NCBI RefSeq assembly: GCF_000526515.1
Contig: NZ_JAGF01000001.1
Location: 2,356,001 to 2,420,000, forward strand
DNA from: Cellulomonas sp. KRMCY2
GTDB taxonomy: Bacteria; Actinomycetota; Actinomycetes; Actinomycetales; Cellulomonadaceae
DNA length: 64,000 nucleotides
Direction: 5' to 3'
The position numbers and the translations under genes were made by a program. Under the pieces are notes generated by a model. The model saw only the letters and a list, made by a program, of their open reading frames with translations. It made no database searches and was not told the DNA's origin. Positions 25,754 to 34,192 of the stretch are shown piece after piece. The stretch's first letter is position 1. Each line of letters begins with the position of its first letter.

Positions 25754-27205
25754 ATGACGATGCTCGAGCCAGGTGCCCTTGCGGCACTCGCATCCAGAGT
25801 CCAGGTTCCCCGGTACGACCGGTCGGCCGTCACGGTCGGGGTCGTCCACATCGGGGTCGGCGGCTTCCACCGCGCGCACCAAGCCCTCTACCTGGACGAC
25901 GTCCTCGCCGGGGGCGACCTCGCCTGGGGCATCTGCGGTGTCGGCCTCATGCCCGCCGACGTCGCAGCCCGGGACGCTGCTGCCGCACAGGGGGGTCTGT
26001 ACACCCTCATGACGGTCGACCCGGACGGTGCCCTCACGTCCCGCGTGATCGGCAGCCTCGTGCAGTACCTGTACGGCCCCGACGACCCCGAGGCTGTGCT
26101 GAACGTCCTTGCGGACCCGGCCACCCGGATCGTCTCCTTGACGATCACCGAGGGTGGCTACGGCGTCAACGACGCGACGGGGCTCTTCGCACCCCAGGAC
26201 AGCGCGACGCTCGCCGACATCGAGCAGGGCGGCCCGCCGCGCAGCGCGCTCGGGTATCTGACCGAGGGTCTTCGGCGGCGGCGCGAGGCCGGGATCCCCG
26301 CCTTCGCGGTGCTCTCCTGCGACAACATCCAGGGCAACGGGCATGTCGCCCGCGTGGCACTGACCTCGTTCGCGAGCCGTCGCGACGCGGATCTCGCCGA
26401 CTGGATCGGCCGCGAGGTGGCCTTCCCCTCCTCCATGGTCGACCGGATCACCCCCGTGCCCGACGACGCGACGCGCGAGCTCGCGCGCAAGGTCCTCGGG
26501 ATCGACGACGCCTGGCCCGTACGCTCGGAGAGCTTCCGCCAGTGGGTGGTCGAGGACTCGTTCAGCCACGGGCGGCCCGACTTCGCCGCTGCGGGCGTCC
26601 AGCTGGTCGAGGACGTCGAGCCGTACGAGCACATGAAGCTCCGACTGCTCAACGGCTCGCATCAGGTGATGGCCCACGTCGGGCTCCTGGCCGGCTTCAC
26701 GTGGGTCCACGACGCCTGTCGCGACCCGCTCGTCGTCGCGCTGCTGCGCCGCTACATGCAGACCGAGGCGATCCCGACGCTGGGCCCGGTCCCGGGCATC
26801 GAGCTCGGCGCCTACTGCGACCAGCTCCTGGAGCGGTTCGCGAGCGAGCAGGTCCAGGACACGCTCGCGCGCCAGGTCGTCGACTCGTCCGCCCGGGTCC
26901 CGAAGTTCCTCCTTCCGGTCGTGGCGGAGCAGCTGCGTCTCGGTGGCCCGATCGACTGCTGCGCCGTGGTCCTCGCGGCCTGGAGCCTTCGCCTTGAGCG
27001 AGCCGTCGCCCCGGCGCCGGACCCGCAGCACGACGCGCTCCTCGCGGCGACCCTCAACGAGCAGGGGACACCCGGAGCGATGCTGGACGTGGCCTCCGTC
27101 TTCGGCGACCTGGGCGCGAACCCTCGCCTGCGCAGCGCCTACGTCGAGGCACGCATCGCGCTCGGCGCGCGGGGGGCCATGGCGGTCCTCGCGGCCCTGG
27201 TGTAG
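25754..27205 (+). CDS. Mannitol dehydrogenase family polyol oxidoreductase
   Basis: 483 residues, the usual length of the long-chain polyol dehydrogenases (mannitol, arabitol, fructuronate, altronate types). The N-terminal Rossmann signature is VVHIGVGGFHRAHQALYLDD (residues 33-52). Then come SLTITEGGYGVND, VLSCDNIQGNGHVARVALTS, a YEHMKLRLLNGSHQVMAHVG block with the catalytic Lys, and KFLLPVVAEQL. It oxidises a polyol to a ketose with NAD(P). GAAGGAG precedes the ATG. It is the last gene of the rightward unit and defines the regulon as polyol or ketose metabolism; the exact substrate is not readable. Confidence 0.9.
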   Translation: MTMLEPGALAALASRVQVPRYDRSAVTVGVVHIGVGGFHRAHQALYLDDVLAGGDLAWGICGVGLMPADVAARDAAAAQGGLYTLMTVDPDGALTSRVIGSLVQYLYGPDDPEAVLNVLADPATRIVSLTITEGGYGVNDATGLFAPQDSATLADIEQGGPPRSALGYLTEGLRRRREAGIPAFAVLSCDNIQGNGHVARVALTSFASRRDADLADWIGREVAFPSSMVDRITPVPDDATRELARKVLGIDDAWPVRSESFRQWVVEDSFSHGRPDFAAAGVQLVEDVEPYEHMKLRLLNGSHQVMAHVGLLAGFTWVHDACRDPLVVALLRRYMQTEAIPTLGPVPGIELGAYCDQLLERFASEQVQDTLARQVVDSSARVPKFLLPVVAEQLRLGGPIDCCAVVLAAWSLRLERAVAPAPDPQHDALLAATLNEQGTPGAMLDVASVFGDLGANPRLRSAYVEARIALGARGAMAVLAALV

Positions 27206-27445
27206 ACCGACCTAGGTTCGCCGCCTTCGTCGAACCCGGTGGGCGATCTGGTCGTCTCGTTCGGGGATCGTCGCGGCGATCCCGCGGGTGCGCAGCCAGG
27301 CGCGGTTCGCCTTGGAGGGGTAGCCCTTGTCGGCCAGGACCCTGTCCGGGCGGGTGCGTGGGCGGCCGGCCCGGGCCCGCGGGACGCGGACCTGGTCGAG
27401 CGTGGCGGCCATAATCGTGCGGATCGCTCGACCGTCGCCGACACC
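27206..27445 (-). pseudogene. IS5-family transposase fragment
   Basis: The segment reads AIRTIMAATLDQVRVPRARA, PDRVLADKGYPSKANRAWLR and GIAATIPERDDQIAHR, a block of IS5-type (DDE) transposases containing the second half of the catalytic core. It stops in a shifted frame just next to the dehydrogenase gene and has no start. A relic. Confidence 0.75.
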
Positions 27446-27451
27446 GTCGGT

Positions 27452-27655
27452 TCAGCGGTTGATCCACCGTTGCATGGCCTCGGGGTACCTGTCGCCGGCT
27501 GTGGCGATGCGGTCGCTGGCATCCGTGAGCTCGGCGAGGTCGCTCGCGCTCAGCGTCACGTCGAGTGCTCCGACGTTCTCCAGCACACGGTGGGGCTTGG
27601 TGGTGCCGGGGATCGGCACGATCCAATGCGCGACGGCAAGGACGACGGCCACATG
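27452..27655 (-). pseudogene. Aldo/keto reductase C-terminal fragment
   Basis: The reading VVLAVAHWIVPIPGTTKPHR, VLENVGALDVTLSASDLAEL and DRYPEAMQRWINR ends in a proper stop at 27452 and matches the NADP-binding end of aldo/keto reductases. The preceding two thirds of the gene are missing upstream of about 27655, so it is not functional. Confidence 0.75.
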
Positions 27656-27882
27656 CGAAAGGCGCTCACATGGGTCGGCGGTCTGGCGACGAGTACGGCA
27701 GCAGGGGCGTTGGGCCAGATGCTCGCAGCCGCAGCGATCGCTCTTCTTGGTGGGGGCGGCTGAGGATCCGGTCGAGCTGGGATCTGATGAGGATGCGTCC
27801 CGAGTGCTGCGACGGAGCCCTCGACACCCCTGAACACTCGGCCTAGACTCGTACTGCCGCACCCGGACGGGTGTTGGAAGTG
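27656..27882. other. Non-coding remnant stretch
   Basis: Between the reductase fragment and the hairpin I see only a short hydrophobic frame (27653-27763, MRKALTWVGGLATSTAAGAL) without ribosome site or family. Probably debris from the insertions on both sides. Confidence 0.3.
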
Positions 27883-27923
27883 AGGCCCGGTGCTACCCGC
27901 CCCTGATGGCGGGACCCGGGCCT
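27883..27923 (-). terminator. Hairpin downstream of the DUF3800 gene
   Basis: aggcccgg and acccgcc pair with ggcggg and ccgggcct around a 6-base loop, with a small bulge. It lies 10 bases beyond the DUF3800 stop and probably ends the int-DUF3800 transcript. No T-run is present. Confidence 0.5.
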
Positions 27924-27932
27924 TCGCGCTGC

Positions 27933-28505
27933 CTAGGGCACGCCGGGGATGCTGATGCGGATCAGCCGGTCCCCCAGGGCTTGCGTGTACCGCCCGTCCC
28001 CTCTGGCTCGAGCGCTCTCGGCGCCGGCCACGGCGTCGGCGATCCAGAGCAGTGGCTCGGCCTTGGTCGCGAAGGAGAACCGGAGCCCGGGTCCGATCCG
28101 CATTGATGCTCGGAGGCCTTCGATGCGGGTCCCGTCGCGTCTGTCGAGCACGTGAGTGCGGCTCTCGAGGACGACGTCGTGCACCGGTGGATCGAGCACC
28201 TGGAGTTGTGCCAGGAGCGACTCGGTGCACCTGGCACGGGCGCGTTCTTGGCGGCGTGGTGGCACCGGCCGACTGACCACCACGATCTGCAGGTCGCTCG
28301 TCGCCGCGATCAGCTCGAGCATCGCAGTTCGTGAGCGGTCGAACTCGCCGTGCCAGTGGAAGGCGTCCCGGCGACGGCGACGCACGGCACGGACCGAGGC
28401 GCGAACGTCGTCGAGCACTTCCTCTCGGACGACGACGGCGGCCAGCAGGTAGTGCCGGGTCTCCACGATGTAGCTCTCGTCGACGAAGGCGTACCGGTCG
28501 CTCAT
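27933..28505 (-). CDS. DUF3800-like protein downstream of integrase
   Basis: 190 residues. The N-terminal AFVDESYIVETRHYLLAAVV resembles the DUF3800 start (a conserved D-E-S in an RNase-H-like strand followed by a hydrophobic strand). DAFHWHGEFDRSR and the C-terminal LLWIADAVAGAESARARGDG fit the later conserved Asp/His positions. Function of the family is unknown; it is common in prophages and defence regions. Its ATG overlaps the integrase stop (ATGA at 28502-28505), so the two are translationally coupled and belong to the same mobile element. Confidence 0.6.
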   Translation of the reverse strand: MSDRYAFVDESYIVETRHYLLAAVVVREEVLDDVRASVRAVRRRRRDAFHWHGEFDRSRTAMLELIAATSDLQIVVVSRPVPPRRQERARARCTESLLAQLQVLDPPVHDVVLESRTHVLDRRDGTRIEGLRASMRIGPGLRFSFATKAEPLLWIADAVAGAESARARGDGRYTQALGDRLIRISIPGVP

Positions 28506-29623
28506 GGCGTCGACCGCCGGCGCACAGCCTCGAACGCCGTCAGGGCCTTGTCGTCGGCGTCGGGCAGGGTGTGCAGGTACTTCTGCGTCGTCATGATCTG
28601 GGAGTGACCCATGCGTTCCATGACCGTCTTGAGGTCGGCGCCGCCGGCCAAGAGCCACGAGGCATGGGCGTGGCGTAGGTCGTGGACGCGGACGTGGAAG
28701 TCGATGCCAGAGCGTTCGAGCGCAGGCAGCCACACCTTGGTCCGAAAGGTGTTGCGTGAGATCGGCCGGCCGCCGGCGGTCTCGGTCGAAGCGAAGATCA
28801 GGTCGTCGCGGTTCAGGCCCAGCTGTTCGATCCGGCGTGCGATCGACCGCAGCAGGGTCTCACTCACGCGCAGGGTGCGGAACTCGTTGTCCTTGGGGTA
28901 GTCCTTGACGATCATGCGTTCGCCAGTGGGGGAGTGCTTGCGCGAGACCTCGACGATCGTCTGCTCGACGGAGATTGTCTTGCGCAGGAAGTCGATGTGC
29001 CTCGGTCGCAGGGCGATGAGCTCGCCCCAGCGAAGTCCGGTCTCGATGTCGGTCATCACGAGAACCTGGAACCGGTCGGGCATCTGCGACAAGAGCTGGT
29101 CGTACTCCTCGGGGGTGAGGATGCGCGCCTTCCGTGGCGGGATCTTCGGCAGCTCGATGCTCTCGCACGGGTTGGTCACGATGATGCGGTCGCGTACCGC
29201 CCGCTTGAAGACCGAGTGCAGCATGACGTGGTACTTGCGCACCGACGTCGGCGACAGTCCCGATCCAACGGCCGCGGTCACCCAGTCCTGCACGAATGAC
29301 GGCAGGATCTCGGCCATCGGCCGGTCCCCGAAGAACGGCAGGAAGTGCTTGTCGAGGTAGGAGCGGTAACCGGCGAGGGTGGAGACCTCCACTTGCCGGG
29401 ACGGCAGCCATACGTTCTCGACGTAGTCGCGGAACGTGATCCGCCCCGACGCTTGGTCGATCCATCCGCCCGTCTCGACCTTCGACTCCGACCGGCGTGC
29501 CGCTCGCAGCGCGGCCCGCTCCGAGGTGAAGGTCCCGGCCGAGCGCTGACGCCCGGTCGGGTCGCGATACATGGCAGTGAACATGGCGCCCTTGGCGCGC
29601 TGACGCACTCGCACCGACGGCAC
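28502..29623 (-). CDS. int: Tyrosine recombinase (integrase 1)
   Basis: 373 residues. It has an AP2-like/SAM N-terminal part (SVRVRQRAKGAMFTAMYRD), a core-binding domain (TFRDYVENVWLPSRQVEVST) and the catalytic domain: Arg in TGLRWGELIALR, then HDLRHAHASWLLAGG (H-x-x-R), then MERMGHSQIMTTQKYLH with the His and the Tyr nucleophile near residue 347. The GTG at 29623 is chosen because a near-perfect AAGGAGGTGATT site precedes it. It reads away from the tRNA-derived repeat 200 bases to its right. It is related to, but clearly different from, the integrase at 54220; both probably use the same tRNA site. Confidence 0.92.
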   Translation of the reverse strand: MPSVRVRQRAKGAMFTAMYRDPTGRQRSAGTFTSERAALRAARRSESKVETGGWIDQASGRITFRDYVENVWLPSRQVEVSTLAGYRSYLDKHFLPFFGDRPMAEILPSFVQDWVTAAVGSGLSPTSVRKYHVMLHSVFKRAVRDRIIVTNPCESIELPKIPPRKARILTPEEYDQLLSQMPDRFQVLVMTDIETGLRWGELIALRPRHIDFLRKTISVEQTIVEVSRKHSPTGERMIVKDYPKDNEFRTLRVSETLLRSIARRIEQLGLNRDDLIFASTETAGGRPISRNTFRTKVWLPALERSGIDFHVRVHDLRHAHASWLLAGGADLKTVMERMGHSQIMTTQKYLHTLPDADDKALTAFEAVRRRSTP

Positions 29624-29662
29624 GGAATCACCTCCTTCGCCACAACCCATCACGCGACCCAG

Positions 29663-29691
29663 TGGTCAACCGTGGTCAACGGATGGTCAAC
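29663..29691. repeat. Triple TGGTCAAC direct repeat (integrase arm-type sites)
   Basis: TGGTCAAC occurs at 29663, 29673 and 29684, at one helical turn spacing, between the integrase 1 start and the tRNA-derived att site. Position and spacing fit arm-type recombinase or excisionase sites, or an int autoregulatory operator. Confidence 0.5.
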
Positions 29692-29823
29692 ATTGCTTGC
29701 CGTTTACCAGCGAACTCGGGCGGATGCTGACGGACACTAGAAACCTACCGTGACCTGCGGCGTTATCCCAGATTACCGCACGCGGCCTGGCGCGTCGAGC
29801 ACCGCTCAGGACCCCAAGAATGC

Positions 29824-29921
29824 GGCTCATAACCCAGAGGTCGCAGGTTCAAATCCTGCCCCCGCTACAAGTGAAGTCGCAGGTCAGAGGCTCTTTCGAT
29901 CTTCGGATCGAGGGGGCCTCT
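29824..29921 (+). other. att site: tRNA-Met 3' fragment plus terminator hairpin
   Basis: Bases 29824-29868 are the anticodon loop (CTCATAA, anticodon CAU), variable region, T-arm (ggttcaaatcc) and acceptor strand of a tRNA-Met. No matching 5' half is present upstream, so this is not a tRNA gene. A hairpin follows at 29886-29921 (agaggctc ... gggcctct, loop ttcg). The same unit recurs at 55503-55600 with one difference in the 45-base core. This is the expected product of integration into a tRNA 3' end. Confidence 0.85.
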
Positions 29922-29929
29922 TGCTTGCT

Positions 29930-29949
29930 CGTAAGCAGTTTGTAAGCAG
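29930..29949. repeat. GTAAGCAG arm-type repeats at left end of element 2
   Basis: gtaagcag occurs twice, at 29931 and 29942 (11-base spacing), just inside the left att. The same pair with the same spacing lies at 55366-55385 beside the integrase at the right end. Such matched arm sites at both ends are expected for one tyrosine-recombinase element. Confidence 0.6.
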
Positions 29950-30319
29950 GCGACGTCCACGGATCGACCTGGATGTCGGAGGACGCAGGTGGGCGCCATG
30001 AGCCGTGTCGTTCACCGTCCGGCTACCTGGGCAGCGAGATGCGGTCGCCGGACGGGCGGCGCGAACCAGGTCTACGTCCAGGCCGCCACCCTCACCGGAG
30101 ATCAGGTCTCCGACGACGCTGTCCTTATCAACGCCAAGCTGACCCGAGCGCATGTGCCGGTGCCCCATGAAGACCTAGTCGATGTCGGCAGCCACTACGC
30201 GAGGGTTCGACCAGAATCGCGCGCCGCCGCGCTCGGCGTTGAGGGTATGTTGCTGCGTTCGGCGCCCTTGGTGGGACTGCCGCGCGAGACCGGACATACA
30301 CCGATCCGGCGTGAGGTCG
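29950..30319. other. Left-end stretch without a supported gene
   Basis: A plus frame (ATG 29998 to 30333) is open, but its product has no recognisable fold or family and no clear ribosome site. I leave it unassigned. Confidence 0.3.
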
Positions 30320-30412
30320 TAGGTGGGCCATGACGGGGGCCAGACCCGCGCACGAAACTTGGGTTCGCCTCACCGAAGACGGAACGCTGTGAGAGGCTCG
30401 CACTTGCCAACC
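30320..30412 (-). pseudogene. Diverged IS1380-like transposase start relic
   Basis: The minus strand reads VRASHSVPSSVRRTQVSCAG, then LAPVMAH, recognisably parallel to RVCHNLSASFDDPNLVSCAG of the IS1380 copies, with the DNA segment gggccagacccgcgcacga nearly shared. Much older than the other relics. Confidence 0.45.
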
Positions 30413-30660
30413 CCACCGGCAGGTCCATGCCCAGGGCAACCTGCACCCGGGACTGCTCCCCGCGACGGGCCATCGCGATAGCGTCACTCCGGAACCGAAG
30501 CTGGGGCCGTCCCGGTCGTGCCCCTGGCCGCGCGGACTGCCGTGTGCCACCATCGTGTGTCGGAGACGTTCGCCCATGGCTGAGGAGCCGCGAAGCCGCC
30601 TAGGCCCGGACTTCAGGGAAGTCGGAGTAGGCTACTGGCTATAGAGGGAGGTGACAGGCC

Positions 30661-30702
30661 TTGATCGAAATCCGTTTTGAAGAAGAGGATGAGGACGTCT
30701 AG
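30661..30702 (+). CDS. 13-codon micro-ORF with strong ribosome site
   Basis: TTG at 30661 opens a 13-residue frame, MIEIRFEEEDEDV, preceded by gggaggtgacaggcc, a near-perfect Shine-Dalgarno at normal spacing, and followed 14 bases later by a textbook terminator. Upstream there is an AT-richer stretch suitable for a promoter. The product would be a very acidic peptide. It could be a short expressed peptide or the translated part of a small RNA. No homology known to me. Confidence 0.45.
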   Translation: MIEIRFEEEDEDV

Positions 30703-30716
30703 ATCTCGCTGTGTCC

Positions 30717-30746
30717 AAGACGCCGAGGCAGGCCTCGGCGTCTTTT
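30717..30746. terminator. Rho-independent bidirectional terminator
   Basis: A 12-bp stem (aagacgccgagg and its complement) with loop cagg is followed by tttt on the plus strand and by an equivalent T-run on the minus strand. It ends the micro-ORF transcript to the right and the DUF4760 transcript to the left. Confidence 0.85.
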
Positions 30747-30753
30747 GCATTTC

Positions 30754-31470
30754 CTAGTGGCGTCGCAAGCGAGCTGTCACGTACGCCTGGTCGATGGCTC
30801 GCGCCCGCTTCAAGAGGCTCTGCGACTTGAGGCGTTGGACGAGTCCCTCAAGTTCGACAAAGGCAAACTCGAACGCGACTGCAGGGTTCTCCGCATTTCG
30901 CCTGTTTAGTACGTACTGTTCCCAGCGCTCAAAGCAGTACGTAATCGTGGTGCCGCCGAGCCTTCGCAGTGTCGTGAGGTCAAGGACCCCCATCTCGACA
31001 CCCACCGCGAGTCGCTCAAGGCCGTTGAGCGTGCTGCGAATTGCCTCGGCAAGAGAGCGTTGCTCCTCAGCTGAGACGGGCTCTTGGAGTGCAGGCAGCA
31101 CTGTCTCGTCGACTAGTGCTTTGCCTTGAGCGGCGGTCAAGCTACCAGTCCCAATCAGCCTCGTTACGGTCTTGCGGTGCGCGAGCGAGTCTGACGACCA
31201 CGTGTGCCAGGCGTCGATCGTCGCCGCGCGCTTCCCGCGCTGCCAGTTCGCCGTCGTGCTCGCCGCAGCCACCGCCAGGCTCAGGAGGGCGATGGTCGCA
31301 GCAACGACGGGAGCCGCCGTTACGAGGTTGGTCCCGACGGTTCGGGTCCGTAGTGCCACTGCCACTGCCCCCACCGCGATCGGAACGGTCAAGAAGAGAG
31401 CGATCACGCCGAGAACGCGGGCGGTCGGAGACCAGAAGCGCGGGCTGTTCATCTTCCGATTCAAGCGCAT
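30754..31470 (-). CDS. DUF4760-like membrane protein
   Basis: 238 residues. Two membrane helices at the N-terminus (LGVIALFLTVPIAVGAVAVA and VVAATIALLSLAVAAAST) are followed by a cytoplasmic domain. Its pattern (KRAATIDAWHTWSSDS, LNGLERLAVGVEMGVLDLTT, ITYCFERWEQYVLNRR) resembles DUF4760, a family of unknown function often found near mobile DNA. An ATG at 31470 or at 31452 may be used. It ends at the bidirectional terminator. It is the first recognisable cargo gene inside the left att, next to the IS21. Confidence 0.6.
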   Translation of the reverse strand: MRLNRKMNSPRFWSPTARVLGVIALFLTVPIAVGAVAVALRTRTVGTNLVTAAPVVAATIALLSLAVAAASTTANWQRGKRAATIDAWHTWSSDSLAHRKTVTRLIGTGSLTAAQGKALVDETVLPALQEPVSAEEQRSLAEAIRSTLNGLERLAVGVEMGVLDLTTLRRLGGTTITYCFERWEQYVLNRRNAENPAVAFEFAFVELEGLVQRLKSQSLLKRARAIDQAYVTARLRRH

Positions 31471-31609
31471 GTCGGGTGGCTAGCGCGAGGGGCGACCTTG
31501 TCAAGGGCCATTGAGTTCTGCCCAGGGGCGGTCGTGAAACCTGCCCGGTGATGGCCATGGGATCTGCCCAGTGCTGACCATCACCGGCAGGGTGCTCAGT
31601 TCAACGGAC

Positions 31610-32410
31610 TCACCCCTGGCCCGCGAGGGCCTGGGCCTGGCGGACGCTTTCGCCGCTGGTTTGGCAGACGTGGGCGTGGTGCAGGAGCCGGTCGACGGTC
31701 GCGGTGGCGAGGGTCTTGGGCATGAGCTCGTCGAACGCGGCGGGGTGCAGGTTGGACGAGATCGCGACGGACCGTTTCTCGTAGGCGGCGTCGACGAGCC
31801 GGAAGGGGCCCTCGGCGGCGTCCTGAGAAACCGGCAACAGGCCGATGTCATCGCAGACGACGAGGTCGGCGCGCAGGACCCGGGCGATGGCTTTCGTGAC
31901 GGAGTCGTCGGCGCGGTGGCGGCGCAGCAGCGTGCCGAGGTCTTCCAGGGTGAACCAGGCCACCCGTAGTCCTTGCTCGACAGCGTGCTGGCCGAGGGCC
32001 TCGAGCAGGAACGTCTTGCCCGTGCCGGACGGCCCGCAGACCACGAGGTTCTCGCGGCGGTGGACCCATTCCACGGTGCGCAGCGCTTGCTGGGTCGGGG
32101 CCGGGATCGAGGACGCGCCCGGGTTCCAGGCGTCGAACGTCTTGCCGGTCGGGAACGCTGCGGCGGCCCGCCGGGTCGCCAGCGCGGAGCGTTCCCGGCC
32201 GGCGGCTTCCTCGGTGAGCAGGGCGCGGAGCACCTCGACCGGTTCCCACCGTTGGGCCTTCGCCGTGGCGATCACGTCCGGTGCGTGCCGGCGGATGTGG
32301 GGCAGCCGTAGCCGGTGCAGGAGCGCCTGGACGTCGGCGGGCATCGCTGGCGCGGCCGGGACCCCGGCGACCGGCACGGATGTGTCGCGCGTGCGGGTCG
32401 GGGTGCTCAT
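31610..32410 (-). CDS. istB: IS21 IstB ATPase
   Basis: 266 residues, the AAA+ helper of IS21 transposition. The N-terminal helical part (DVQALLHRLRLPHIRRHAPD) is followed by Walker A GPSGTGKTFLLEALG near residues 126-140, Walker B LVVCDDIGLLP, and the sensor/arginine region SVAISSNLHPAAFDELMP and ATATVDRLLHHAHV. It selects target DNA and activates IstA. The ATG overlaps the istA stop (ATGA). It appears intact, but its istA partner is frameshifted. Confidence 0.9.
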   Translation of the reverse strand: MSTPTRTRDTSVPVAGVPAAPAMPADVQALLHRLRLPHIRRHAPDVIATAKAQRWEPVEVLRALLTEEAAGRERSALATRRAAAAFPTGKTFDAWNPGASSIPAPTQQALRTVEWVHRRENLVVCGPSGTGKTFLLEALGQHAVEQGLRVAWFTLEDLGTLLRRHRADDSVTKAIARVLRADLVVCDDIGLLPVSQDAAEGPFRLVDAAYEKRSVAISSNLHPAAFDELMPKTLATATVDRLLHHAHVCQTSGESVRQAQALAGQG

Positions 32411-33937
32411 GCGGTCAGCTCCGCCGCGGCCGGCGCACCGAGGGTGGCCCAGCCTGCGGTGCCCTGGGTCAGGGACCGGTCCTCGCCTGCCTGGCTGACG
32501 GGCCCGGCCGCCGTGGTGGTCGCGTGGTGGTCCAGGATCGAGGCGAGGTCGGCCTCGGCGAACCGGGCATGGACCGCCGCGTGCCCCAGCGCCCAGTCGA
32601 CCTCCGCCCGGGAGAACAGCTTCGCGAGCTCGACGGCCTGGCCCATCTTCACGCGCATCTTCGTCGTGCCCGCCGCGGCGGCCTCAGCCAACCAGACCCT
32701 CGCGCCGTCACCGAGGGACAAGAACGCGGCCTCGGACACGGTCCGGGCCAACGGGACCCGGCCGAGTGCTCCCGCAGGTGAGGGCGGGAAATGGGCGTCG
32801 ATGATCCGTGGGCTGCCCGGCGTCGCGCGGGCGTGGCGGGCGACCTCGCGCGGGCCGGTGGGCCCGACGTGGACGATGACGACCTGCTCGTCGGAGCCGC
32901 GCCCGTGCACCCGCACCCTGACCGCCGCCCCGAGCAACACGTGCGGCACGGAGTACTGCCCCGAGTCGAACGTGACCATCGGCATCTTCGCCGGGACCAC
33001 ACGCGTGAGGCCGAACGCGAGCGTGTGCGGATCGGCCGGGACCGGGTGCAACCGGACGCGTTCCTCGGCGAGCATTACGTCCGGGGCCCGCCGGGTGACG
33101 CGGTGCTCACGGGCATTGACCTGCGCGCAGAACGCCTCGCACGCGTCCTCCAGGTCCGCGAACGATGCGTACTCCTCCAGCAGGTTCGTGTCCTTGGGGA
33201 CCAGGTCCGCCTTGGCGACCTTCACCGACGACTCGCTGCCGCCCTTGGACGCGGGGTCCACCGGCACGCACGTGTGTGTGCAACGTGACGCCGTAGTGGC
33301 GGGCGAACGCGACCATCGCCGGGTTGCGGACCGCCATGCCCGCGACGTGCTCGACCGTGACCGTCTTCTCGTTATCCGTCGGGACATACGTCGGTGCCCC
33401 GCCGATCCGGCGCATCGTCACGTCCAGGGCCGCCATCACCGACGGTGACGTCTTGTCCCTGATCGCCAGCACCACCCGGAACCTCGACCACGCCAACCAC
33501 GCGACGAACAACGTCGTCTTGGCCCCGTCGATCGTGGGCCCGTCGCCGAAGTCGTACTGGATCCACATCCCCGGCTCGGTGACCCACGGGCGGTGCACCC
33601 GGGTCCGCCCGACCCGGTAGTTCGCCTTCACGACCGCGACCGCCCGGCGCGTGGTGCGCTCCGAGCCGGTGAACCCCAACGCGACGAGCTTGTCGTGGGC
33701 CACGTCGGCGCGGACCTTGCCCTTCGACCTCTCGACCCACTCCTCGACCTTGGCCAAGTGAGCGTCGATCAGCTGCGGGCGCGGTGCGTAACGATCAGAC
33801 AATCCGCCCGCGTCGCGGGCCGCGACATACCGGGCCACGGTGTGGTGAGAGACCCCGGCCAGTTCCCCGGCATCACGCAACGACCCGGTCAAGTCGAATG
33901 CTTCCAACATGTTCATGATCTCCTCGGCAGACTTCAC
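32407..33937 (-). pseudogene. istA: IS21 IstA transposase with CA-run frameshift
   Basis: The N-terminal frame (from ATG 33937: MKSAEEIMNMLEAFDLTGSL) has the HTH, WVTEPGMWIQYDFGDGPTID (first Asp region) and YVPTDNEKTVT (second Asp). It then leaves frame at a cacacacac run near 33275. The C-terminal frame continues TCVPVDPASKGGSESSVKVA (catalytic Glu) to the stop at 32407. Restoring one CA unit would join the two frames. The element is thus inactive unless slippage rescues it. Confidence 0.8.
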
Positions 33938-34192
33938 GGTGTCCCTCCTGGGGGCGAACGGCGCATCAGCACCGCCAACCGCACCCCAGGAGGGGCCTCA
34001 ACCGCGGGAAGCGGCGAGGCGAACGACGTCGTGTCGGGCAGATCTCATGACCGCCAGCGGGCAACATTCATGTCCGCCACCAGGCAGCTATTTGGCCGTC
34101 TCCGGGCAGTTTCTCGTGGCCGCTGTCACCACCTCACGTCGCCCCCATCGGGCCGGTCACGCCCACTCTGCTGGACACGAGTGTCGCGCGGG

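Larger units (their letters stand above)
31499..34128 (-). mobile_element. IS21-family element
   Basis: About 2.63 kb, beginning TGTCAAGGGCC and ending GGCCGCTGTCA. Each end carries several copies of a roughly 20-base motif (gggcag ... catgaccgcc), the usual IS21 end structure. It contains istA (frameshifted) and istB, overlapping by ATGA. No clear target duplication was found. Confidence 0.8.

Noticed and set aside
27653-27763. 36-residue hydrophobic frame MRKALTWVGGLATSTAAGAL...
   Set aside because: No ribosome site, no partner, and it lies in the seam between two gene fragments.
29791-29868. Complete tRNA-Met gene at the first att
   Set aside because: The 3' half is perfect, but the upstream bases cannot form the acceptor, D-arm or anticodon stem. 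The same holds at 55503-55547.
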